Shown here piece by piece: positions 57,619 to 64,000 of a stretch of DNA of 64,000 bases. Below the pieces are notes generated by a model. The model saw only the letters and a list, made by a program, of their open reading frames with translations, had not been told where the DNA came from and searched no databases. The stretch comes from an uncultured Geobacteraceae bacterium (GTDB taxonomy: Bacteria > Desulfobacterota > Desulfuromonadia > Geobacterales > Pseudopelobacteraceae). Made by a program: the position numbers and the translations under genes. Positions within the stretch are counted from its first letter, which is position 1, and each line of letters opens with the position of its first letter. The stretch spans positions 1 to 64,000 of the forward strand of contig CAIOXL010000042.1 of the NCBI GenBank assembly GCA_903862245.1, written 5' to 3'.

Positions 57619-58622
57619 CAGCTCTCCCCGCCGCAGCACGCTTCAACCGTCAGTTCAAGATCCTTCATCAACTGCCGGTCAAGTTCCGGAGGACGGCCGG
57701 GGGTGGTCAGATAATTGCCGGTCATCGTTCCGTCAGCACCGGCAAGAAACATCCAGGACTGCAGTTCACGCAGGTTTTTTTCACGTCCTCCACAGACCGC
57801 AAGCCGCGTACCTGGCAGTAAAAAGCGATATACGGCGATAATGGTCAGGCATTCCAGCGGGGTGAGATTATCTGCCGCTTCAAGACGGGTCCCCGCCACC
57901 GGGTTTAAGAAATTAAGCGGAATCGAATCCACTTCCAGCTCACGCAGGGTCAGCGCCATCTCGACCCGCTGGGCAAAGGATTCACCCAGACCGAAGATCC
58001 CGCCGCAGCAGACCCGCAGTCCAACCGCCTTGGCAGCACGAATCGTGGCCACATCATCCTCATAATCGTGGGTTGTACAGATCTGGGGGAAAAAGCTGCG
58101 GGACGTTTCAAGATTGTGATGATAGGTCTCCATGCCGGCATCCTTCAGACGCAGCGCGGTCTCCGTATCAAGAATGCCAAGTGAGCAGGAGGGGGAAATT
58201 CCGGTCTCGGATTTTATCCGCCTGACCGCCCTGCAGACCCGATCAAGCTCATCTCCTTTATTGATGCGGGTGCCGCTGGTGACTATGCCATAGCAGCCGG
58301 CGCCATTCTGTTCCGCCAGCGCTGCACAGCGCACGATCTCATCCTCATCAACCAGCGGATACACATCAACACCGGTGTCATGGTGCGCTGACTGGGCACA
58401 GAACGCGCAATTCTCGGCACACTTGCCGGACTTCGCGTTGATGATCGAACAGAGGTGCACGGCGGAACCGAGAAAGTGGTCGCGAATCCGGGCCGCCTCG
58501 GCAAACAGCAGATACCGGTCAGAGCCGGTAACCCCGGCAAGTTTCAGGGCGTCGTCAGCCTCAAGAATTCCCCCTGCCACAACCCTGTCAGCAGTTTCAC
58601 GGATATATTTTCGTATCGTCAT
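57618..58622 (-). CDS. bioB: biotin synthase
   Basis: This 334-residue radical SAM enzyme inserts sulfur into dethiobiotin. The 4Fe-4S motif is CAENCAFC (CX3CX2C) near residue 70, and YHHNLETSRSFF is typical. The arginine/cysteine residues for the auxiliary 2Fe-2S cluster appear to be in place (CCGGIFGLGES). The ATG at 58622 with GGAGG upstream is chosen over the track start. It is the first gene of bioB-bioD. Confidence 0.95.
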   Translation of the reverse strand: MTIRKYIRETADRVVAGGILEADDALKLAGVTGSDRYLLFAEAARIRDHFLGSAVHLCSIINAKSGKCAENCAFCAQSAHHDTGVDVYPLVDEDEIVRCAALAEQNGAGCYGIVTSGTRINKGDELDRVCRAVRRIKSETGISPSCSLGILDTETALRLKDAGMETYHHNLETSRSFFPQICTTHDYEDDVATIRAAKAVGLRVCCGGIFGLGESFAQRVEMALTLRELEVDSIPLNFLNPVAGTRLEAADNLTPLECLTIIAVYRFLLPGTRLAVCGGREKNLRELQSWMFLAGADGTMTGNYLTTPGRPPELDRQLMKDLELTVEACCGGES

Positions 58623-58641
58623 CGTCCTACCTCCGGTCGCT

Positions 58642-58671
58642 TCGATAGCACAGCACAAGAGTTGTTGTCAA
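58642..58671 (-). promoter_or_regulatory. possible bioB promoter
   Basis: On the minus strand TTGACA (inside the BirA operator) is followed after 18 bases by a weak TATCGA. Confidence 0.35.
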
Positions 58672-58697
58672 CCCGACACAACAGAGTTGGTTGACAA
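58665..58697. promoter_or_regulatory. BirA-type biotin operator
   Basis: TTGTCAACC-N15-GGTTGACAA is a perfect 9-bp inverted repeat with the 15-base spacing known for biotin repressor (BirA) sites. It lies 43 bases upstream of bioB. Its right arm contains the -35 hexamer of a divergent promoter towards the kinase gene. Confidence 0.85.
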
Positions 58698-58721
58698 TTG
58701 AATATTTTTTCTCAATATAAT
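58691..58721 (+). promoter_or_regulatory. possible kinase-operon promoter
   Basis: TTGACA and TATAAT are both perfect but 19 bases apart. The -35 overlaps the BirA operator. Confidence 0.4.
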
Positions 58722-58808
58722 TAGACGAAATGAGACGAAGATGATACCCTCCGAAAAACAAAGTGAACCGAGTAGAATTCAGATACATCTTTACCATGGA
58801 GATTCACG

Positions 58809-61097
58809 TTGTCACGTACGATAGCCCCGCCTCCTGATACGCCACGCCTGTCCGACTCCTCCTGGTACGTCCTCACTATTCTTCTGTTTATAGTTCTGGT
58901 TTCCGTTTCCGGGTACGCCACGATTCTGCTGCAAAAGCGGTTTCTGCTGGAAGACAAAGCCAAGGAACTGGACACTATTGCCGACATCAAGGTGGCCGAA
59001 CTGGTTCAATGGCGTAAGGAGCGCTTTGCCGAAGGGGTATCCATCCGATCCAACGCCATGATGGCGCACCGCATCAATGACTGCATTACCGGCACCGACA
59101 AAGCCGCTGCCCGCCAGGAATTAATATTCTGGATGTCACAGCGGATCGACCTGGGTGAGTACAGAAGTTCTACTCTTGTCACTCCGGATGGTGCCGAGAT
59201 ACTCTCCGTTCCAGCTCTGACAACACCACTGACACAGCACCATTTAGATTACGTAGTCGAGGTGGTCAAGGAACAGGAACTGATCCTTGCGGATTTTCAT
59301 CGTGATACGGACGACAGCGCCTATCACATCGACCTGATCATACCGATACTGTCAGCTGGCGGCAGTCAATCCCGCTGCATCGCCGTGCTGATACTGGATA
59401 TCAACCCGGCCAAGCGTCTTTTTCCGCACATCAAGTCCTGGCCCACCACCAGCGCTACGGCAGAAACATTACTCGTAAAACGGGAAGGTGATTCCGTACT
59501 TTTCCTGAACGAGCTCCGTCACCGGAAGAATACGTCCACTCCCCTGCGGTACTCTCTCAGCAGTCAGAACATGCCGGCAGTGAGGGCCGCTCTTGGTCAC
59601 GAGGGAAACTTTGAAGGGGTTGACTACCGCAATGTGCCGGTTCTCTGTGCGACCAGAATTGTTCCTGGCACCAAGTGGGGGCTGGTCACCAAAACCGATA
59701 TCAGCGAGGTGCTGCAGCCACTCTCAAAAAGCACCCTGGTGGTGTTCTTTTCAGGTGGCGGCATCATAACTACCATGATTCTCGGGGTCTTCCTGTGGGG
59801 TCTCCGCAAAAAGAACGAATCGCTCCGCATTGCCGTTGCTCTTGAGCAGAAACACAATCTTGAGTTGCGGCGGTCGGAAGAGTCTCTCGCCCGATCACGC
59901 GACTATCACCTGAAATTACTGGAGATGTTTCCATCACTCATCTGGCGGTCCGGTACCGACGCCCGCTGCAACTATTTTAACCAGACATGGCTCACGTTCA
60001 CCGGACGGACGCTTGAGCAGGAACAGGGAGATGGCTGGCTGGACGGGGTGTACCCGGATGACCGGGAACGGTGCACAGCCGTTTATCGGGAAGCGTTTGC
60101 TGCCCGGAAATCATTTGTCACAGAGTATCGTCTCCGCTTCAATGACGGCAGCTACCGCTGGATAAATGACCATGGCCGTCCCTATTTCGACCTGAACGGG
60201 TATTTTGCCGGGTACATCGGCAGCTGTTACGACATCAATGTTCAAAAACATGCTGAAACCGAGCTGCAGAATATTCAGGTGCGGCTGGAACAGCAGATTC
60301 TTGAACGAACACACGCCCTTTCCGAAAGCAACTCACTGCTGAAGCTTGAAATCCTGGAGCGGCAGCTGCTGGAGCAACAGCTAATCGGAGCCAAACGGCT
60401 TGAGGCGATCGGCCAGATTGCCGGCGGCGTCGCCCATGAAGTGCGTAATCCGTTGAACGCCATCCTGACCATAACCGAAGCCCTGTTCAGGGAGGATGTG
60501 ATTGATTCCAACCCGGAATTCCAGCCGTTTATCCTGCACATCAGGGATCAGGTTAACCGCCTTGTTCATCTGATGAATGACCTCCTTGACCTGGGAAGAA
60601 CCATACCGCGCGCCAACCTTCAGCCGCTGCCGCTGTATGGCCTATGCAGTGAAACCATCGAGCTGTGGAAATCAACCGGGCAGTCAATAAACAGACAAGC
60701 CGTCCTGACCTGCACTGACGACATGAAATCAGCTCTGGTTCTGGCGGACAGCCTCAAACTGCAACAGATCATATTTAATCTACTGGAAAACGCCGGCAAT
60801 CACAGTCCTGTCAACGGAGCCATCATTGTCCAGCCGATGTGTAGCGGACCTGACCAGGCAGACGGCACGGCGATTATACGGGTTATTGATCAGGGGACCG
60901 GAATTCCTGAGGACAAACTCTCGCATGTTTTTGAACCATTCTATTCCGACCGCAAGGGGGGGACTGGTCTCGGACTTGCCCTTGTAAAACATTTTGCTGA
61001 AAATATGGGCGGCAGCGTACAAATATGGAATAACACCCCGCAGCCGGGGTGTACCGTAGAAATTTGTATTCCGCTCTACCTGGAGGAGTCTGAATGA
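58809..61097 (+). CDS. sensor histidine kinase (periplasmic sensor-PAS-HisKA-HATPase)
   Basis: This 762-residue membrane kinase has transmembrane segments at about 18-42 and 305-330 enclosing a periplasmic, probably Cache-type sensor. PAS (about 360-480), a coiled coil (480-525), HisKA with H543 in GVAHEVRNPLNA and HATPase (about 640-755, GGTGLGLAL) follow. All kinase motifs are intact. The start is TTG at 58809 with GGAG seven bases upstream, because the nearby ATG at 58796 is out of frame. Its stop overlaps the start of the adjacent response regulator (ATGA), so the two form a cognate pair. Confidence 0.9.
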   Translation: MSRTIAPPPDTPRLSDSSWYVLTILLFIVLVSVSGYATILLQKRFLLEDKAKELDTIADIKVAELVQWRKERFAEGVSIRSNAMMAHRINDCITGTDKAAARQELIFWMSQRIDLGEYRSSTLVTPDGAEILSVPALTTPLTQHHLDYVVEVVKEQELILADFHRDTDDSAYHIDLIIPILSAGGSQSRCIAVLILDINPAKRLFPHIKSWPTTSATAETLLVKREGDSVLFLNELRHRKNTSTPLRYSLSSQNMPAVRAALGHEGNFEGVDYRNVPVLCATRIVPGTKWGLVTKTDISEVLQPLSKSTLVVFFSGGGIITTMILGVFLWGLRKKNESLRIAVALEQKHNLELRRSEESLARSRDYHLKLLEMFPSLIWRSGTDARCNYFNQTWLTFTGRTLEQEQGDGWLDGVYPDDRERCTAVYREAFAARKSFVTEYRLRFNDGSYRWINDHGRPYFDLNGYFAGYIGSCYDINVQKHAETELQNIQVRLEQQILERTHALSESNSLLKLEILERQLLEQQLIGAKRLEAIGQIAGGVAHEVRNPLNAILTITEALFREDVIDSNPEFQPFILHIRDQVNRLVHLMNDLLDLGRTIPRANLQPLPLYGLCSETIELWKSTGQSINRQAVLTCTDDMKSALVLADSLKLQQIIFNLLENAGNHSPVNGAIIVQPMCSGPDQADGTAIIRVIDQGTGIPEDKLSHVFEPFYSDRKGGTGLGLALVKHFAENMGGSVQIWNNTPQPGCTVEICIPLYLEESE

Positions 61098-62419
61098 AGC
61101 CGAATGTTCTGTTAATTGAAGACAACGCAGCAACCCGTTTTGGTTTTGTGCGTTACTTTGCAAAGGACGGATACGATATTGTCGAAGCGGCAAACCTGGC
61201 CGAGGCGTCCATTGCAATGCGTACCTGCCGCTTTGACATCGTGATTCTCGACATCAACCTTCCGGACGGCAGCGGCATTGATTTTATCGAAACAGCAAAA
61301 GCAAACGACCCCCTCATTCCGATCATCATCATAACCGGCGAAGGAGATATCCCCCTGGCGGTCGAGGCGATGCAGCGCGGTGCTGACAACTTTCTGACCA
61401 AACCGGTAGATAATGCCTCCCTTGCGGTATTCATGCGTAAAACACTTGAGATCGGGGACCTGAAGCAGCAGCAGTCCACCCGCAAACGTCTCGAAAAAAA
61501 GGATGATTTCTTTATTGGCGAGACCAGAGCAATGCGGAATGTTCACGAGCTGGCACGTGCGGCCGGAGATGGCGACATACCGGTGCTCATCACCGGGGAG
61601 ACCGGTACCGGAAAAGGGATGCTTGCCAAATGGATTCACCAGCAGGGAGAGCGGGCGGCACACGAATGCGTCGAGATCAACTGCTCAGGCCTGCGGGGTG
61701 AAATGCTCTCACGGGAGATTTTCGGCCACGCCCGGGGTGCCTTCACCTCGGCCGACCAGGACCGCAAAGGCCTGCTCGACATAGCCAACCGGGGCACGCT
61801 GTTTCTGGACAAAATCGGCGACATGGGCATGGATGTTCAGGCCCAGTTTCTTAAAGTGCTGGAAGACAAGAGTTACCGCCGGCTCGGTGATGTAAAGCTG
61901 CTCCGGAGTAATTTCCGGCTGATCTGTGCGACCCACCATGACCTGGACTCCCTGGTCAGTTCCGGGCAGTTTCGCCACGATCTCATGTATCGTATCAACA
62001 TGCTGTCAATCCACCTCCCCCCACTCAGGGAACGAATGGACGACCTGCCGGCGTTAGTCAGCCACCTGCTCCGGTCGCTCGGCTCAGGGATCTCGACCCT
62101 CAGCGACGATGTCATGAAGCTGCTGTGCGGCTATTCCTGGCCCGGCAACATCCGCGAGTTAAAAAATGTTCTTGAACGTGCTTTGCTCCTCACCCCGCGC
62201 GGTACGACCATTCGTCAGACACACTTTGCCAATCTGGCTATGACCCGTCCGCCGCTTCCATACCGGCAGAGGGGAACGATACAGGAAGACGAAGAAGCCC
62301 GTATCAAAGCTGTCCTTGCAGAACAGGGCGGCAATGTCGAACTGGCGGCAAAAAGCCTCAAAGTTTCCCGGGCCACACTCTATCGGCGGCTGATACAGAT
62401 AGGCCGCAAGCAGGCTTGA
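61094..62419 (+). CDS. NtrC-family response regulator with degenerate AAA+ domain
   Basis: This is a 441-residue protein. The receiver domain (1-120) has acceptor D53 (VILDINLPDGSG) and the C-terminus a Fis-type helix-turn-helix (NVELAAKSLKVSRATLYRRL). The central AAA+ domain keeps Walker A (GETGTGKG, 168-175), but the sigma-54 contact loop is GAFTSA (215-220) instead of GAFTGA. Walker B reads LFLDKIG with K240 in place of the catalytic glutamate, and sensor I has H281 where asparagine is usual. The arginine region also varies (FRHDLMYRI). It may not hydrolyse ATP normally and could act as a DNA-binding regulator without classical sigma-54 activation. It overlaps its kinase gene. Confidence 0.88.
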   Translation: MKPNVLLIEDNAATRFGFVRYFAKDGYDIVEAANLAEASIAMRTCRFDIVILDINLPDGSGIDFIETAKANDPLIPIIIITGEGDIPLAVEAMQRGADNFLTKPVDNASLAVFMRKTLEIGDLKQQQSTRKRLEKKDDFFIGETRAMRNVHELARAAGDGDIPVLITGETGTGKGMLAKWIHQQGERAAHECVEINCSGLRGEMLSREIFGHARGAFTSADQDRKGLLDIANRGTLFLDKIGDMGMDVQAQFLKVLEDKSYRRLGDVKLLRSNFRLICATHHDLDSLVSSGQFRHDLMYRINMLSIHLPPLRERMDDLPALVSHLLRSLGSGISTLSDDVMKLLCGYSWPGNIRELKNVLERALLLTPRGTTIRQTHFANLAMTRPPLPYRQRGTIQEDEEARIKAVLAEQGGNVELAAKSLKVSRATLYRRLIQIGRKQA

Positions 62420-62425
62420 CTCCCG

Positions 62426-62456
62426 ATATTTTTTCTCACGTTGAGACAGTTTCTCA
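62426..62456. promoter_or_regulatory. candidate regulator-binding region with TCTCA/TGAGA half-sites
   Basis: TCTCA-CGT-TGAGA and TGAGA-CAGTT-TCTCA overlap here, following the 13-mer ATATTTTTTCTCA, which also occurs upstream of the kinase at 58702-58714. Confidence 0.4.
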
Positions 62457-62561
62457 TCCGGTGACATTATTCATAGCCGTTGCAACCTGCTAACCAGCTG
62501 TTATTACAAGAATAGAGAGCATAAATTCTCCGGCACGTTTTTTGAACTGCGTAACGGCACA

Positions 62562-63014
62562 ATGCCTTCGACACAGATTCTACATAATTTCGATCCAGAT
62601 AGCAGCAGCCACGAAGAGCATCGGGTTTTGCTCGTTGACGACGAACCGGCGATTGTTTTTGCATACCAAAGACTGCTCAACAGTGAGTGTTTTCTGTATG
62701 ACGTGTGTGAGAATATCGAAGACGCAACCGCCTTTTTGAGCGCGAATGATTATTTTGCCGTCATTTCAGATGTGCGCTTCGCTGGCTCCGACAATGAAGA
62801 TGGTCTGTTTTTTGTATCCGAAGTAAAAAAAGTACAGCCCCGGGCGAAGGTGATTCTTGTAACCGGTTACGGCAGCAGCGATCTTGAAATGAGCGCCCGC
62901 CTGCTTGGCGCATCACATTATTTTGAAAAACCGATAAAACCTTCACTGATTCTCTCACTCCTGAGAGAACTGCACCTGACTGCCCATGGACAGGACGGCA
63001 GCAACGGATTCTGA
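62562..63014 (+). CDS. single-domain response regulator (receiver only)
   Basis: This 150-residue protein consists of an N-terminal tail of about 20 residues and a receiver domain with the acidic pair DD near residue 26, acceptor D70 (FAVISDVRFAG) and lysine in EKPIKP. It has no output domain, so it should work through protein contacts or as a phosphate sink. Its place directly after the kinase/regulator pair suggests that it belongs to the same pathway. The ribosome binding site is poor. Confidence 0.83.
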   Translation: MPSTQILHNFDPDSSSHEEHRVLLVDDEPAIVFAYQRLLNSECFLYDVCENIEDATAFLSANDYFAVISDVRFAGSDNEDGLFFVSEVKKVQPRAKVILVTGYGSSDLEMSARLLGASHYFEKPIKPSLILSLLRELHLTAHGQDGSNGF

Positions 63015-63047
63015 AACCTGCATTTGTAACTGTGAGGCGCAGAGCAG

Positions 63048-63105
63048 AGAGAAATCATCGACGTTACGATGTTCTCTGTGTCTCCGTGCCTCCGTGTTTA
63101 ACCGC
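63048..63105. repeat. hairpin plus CTCTGTGTCTCCGTG-type sequence
   Basis: An imperfect hairpin (AGAGAA..CATCG-N6-CGATG-TTCTCT) runs into TCTCCGTGCCTCCGTG, a string of a type I associate with dispersed intergenic repeats in many bacterial genomes. It lies between the receiver gene and the FKBP gene. No T-tract is present. Confidence 0.35.
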
Positions 63106-63136
63106 TTCACCGACTAATTAATAACGAGGAGACCAG

Positions 63137-63901
63137 ATGAAAACCGCATCAACAACAAAGAGTTCACAACTTTTCACGAAAATTTCCGCACTTGTCGCAC
63201 TGCTGCTGACCGGTACGACACTGTACGCCGCCGACCCTGCACAAATGACTGAAGCACAGAAGACCCTGTATGCCATCGGACTTTCTGTTGAACAATCCCT
63301 GGCCGTTTTCGAGCTGACCCCGGAGGAGTTCCATTACGTCAGAATGGGATTGACTGACGCCCATGGCGGTAAAAAAACTGATTTGAACCTGACCACCTAC
63401 ACCAGTAAAATTCAGGAGTTGGCCAAAGCCCGCCGTAAAGCGTCGGGAGACCGGCAGTTAGGTGCCGGCAAGGAATTTCTGGAAAAGGCGGCTAAGGAAA
63501 AAGGAGCCGTCAAAACAGAGTCCGGCATGGTCTACCTGTCGTTGACCGAGGGAAAGGGCGATTCCCCCAAGGCAACTGATGTTGTAAAAGTCAATTATCG
63601 CGGGACCCTGATCAACGGGAGAGAATTTGACAGCTCCTACAAGCGCAACAAACCGATTGAATTCAAGCTGGATAATGTAATCAAGTGCTGGACCGAAGGG
63701 GTGCAGAAGATGAAGCCGGGCGGCAAGGCAAAACTCGTCTGTCCGTCGGCACTGGCGTACGGCGAAAATGGTGCCGGCGAAATGATTCTGCCGGGTGCCA
63801 CCCTGGCATTTGAAGTTGAACTGCTGGAGTTCAAAGCGGCTCCGGCCGCCAAACCGGAAACGGGCGCACCCGCAAAACCGGCAGTCCCGGTAACAAAGTA
63901 A
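63137..63901 (+). CDS. exported FKBP-type peptidyl-prolyl isomerase
   Basis: This is a 254-residue protein with a signal peptide (LVALLLTGTTLYAA, cleaved near residue 32). An N-terminal dimerisation-type region (about 35-125) and an FKBP domain (about 140-235) follow, with VNYRGTLINGREFDSSY, VIKCWTEGVQKMKPGGKA and AYGENGAGEMILPGATLAFEVELL. The arrangement is that of FkpA/Mip proteins. It should catalyse prolyl isomerisation and act as a chaperone in the periplasm or outer membrane. A Pro/Ala tail ends the protein. GAGGAG precedes the ATG. Confidence 0.92.
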   Translation: MKTASTTKSSQLFTKISALVALLLTGTTLYAADPAQMTEAQKTLYAIGLSVEQSLAVFELTPEEFHYVRMGLTDAHGGKKTDLNLTTYTSKIQELAKARRKASGDRQLGAGKEFLEKAAKEKGAVKTESGMVYLSLTEGKGDSPKATDVVKVNYRGTLINGREFDSSYKRNKPIEFKLDNVIKCWTEGVQKMKPGGKAKLVCPSALAYGENGAGEMILPGATLAFEVELLEFKAAPAAKPETGAPAKPAVPVTK

Positions 63902-63927
63902 CCTGATCCACACATCGGAGTCCTACC

Positions 63928-64000
63928 GTGAAATGCACCTTTTTCATACGAATTGCAGCGTTCCTGACGGTCGCATTCATCGTAGCCGCCCTGCCCGTCG
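63928..64000 (+). CDS. start of an exported protein, cut by the window end
   Basis: A GTG with GGAG seven bases upstream opens a frame reading MKCTFFIRIAAFLTVAFIVAA, a basic start followed by a hydrophobic stretch typical of a signal peptide. It is 27 bases after the FKBP gene and is probably co-transcribed. Its function is unknown because only 24 codons are visible. Confidence 0.55.
   Translation, partial: MKCTFFIRIAAFLTVAFIVAALPV

Overview
The window looks like an ordinary chromosomal core region from a Geobacter-type bacterium (order Geobacterales/Desulfuromonadales). This is inferred from gene content and order: rimP-nusA-ylxR/L7Ae-infB-rbfA-nrnA-truB-rpsO-pnp, then DUF177-rpmF-plsX-fabHDG-acpP-fabF-rpiB-glyA. 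A B12-dependent ribonucleotide reductase, a two-domain PIN-PhoH protein and several NtrC-type two-component systems fit the same group. I could not run a phylogenetic search. I see no insertion sequence, prophage, integrase, CRISPR array or rRNA gene. About 50 genes are housekeeping or regulatory, and most lie on the minus strand.

Layout. 1-0.54 kb: no supported gene, a REP-like palindrome and a terminator. 0.54-4.07 kb (-): UbiD-family decarboxylase coupled to an ABC-2 exporter. 4.2-6.7 kb (+): orphan Cache/HAMP/PAS histidine kinase. 6.7-9.9 kb (-): trpS-scpA-scpB-MEMO1 operon, then dut (+). 10.5-12.0 kb: long Ppx/GppA-HD protein. 12.1-22.1 kb (-): the translation and RNA operon rimP to pnp. 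Its short leader holds a promoter, a terminator hairpin and an overlapping alternative hairpin, so attenuation is possible. 22.3-32.9 kb (-): 2-oxoglutarate dehydrogenase E1, YihY, a small membrane protein, a YciO-type protein, rsmA, tsaD, PIN-PhoH, a group II cysteine desulfurase and a secreted beta-helix protein. 33.2-35.6 kb (+): nrdJ behind two NrdR boxes spaced 32 bp apart, then tRNA-Asp(GTC). 35.6-38.4 kb (-): NtrC-type regulator and bioA. 38.5-46.5 kb (-): the fatty-acid and phospholipid cluster with glyA and rpiB. 46.6-53.6 kb (-): malQ, a short Ppx/GppA, an IHF/HU subunit, a TPR protein, an RlmD-type methyltransferase, a small unknown protein, queE and queD. 53.7-56.9 kb: O-acetylhomoserine sulfhydrylase (-) and, divergently, a SulP transporter (+). 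56.9-58.6 kb (-): bioB-bioD behind a perfect BirA-type operator. 58.8-64 kb (+): histidine kinase, sigma-54-type response regulator, lone receiver, FKBP isomerase and the start of another exported protein.

The most notable observations are regulatory or concern degenerate domains. (1) The response regulator at 61.1 kb has a deviant sigma-54 AAA+ core (GAFTSA, Walker B DK for DE, sensor I His for Asn), while its partner kinase and DNA-binding domain look intact. (2) A 13-base sequence followed by TGAGAC occurs upstream of both that kinase and the lone receiver. (3) The bioB BirA operator also covers the -35 element of the divergent kinase. (4) nrdJ has textbook tandem NrdR boxes. (5) The rimP-nusA operon may be controlled by an attenuator. 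I did not find a convincing new multi-gene system. The two-component cluster at 58.8-63.0 kb is the best candidate for something undescribed.
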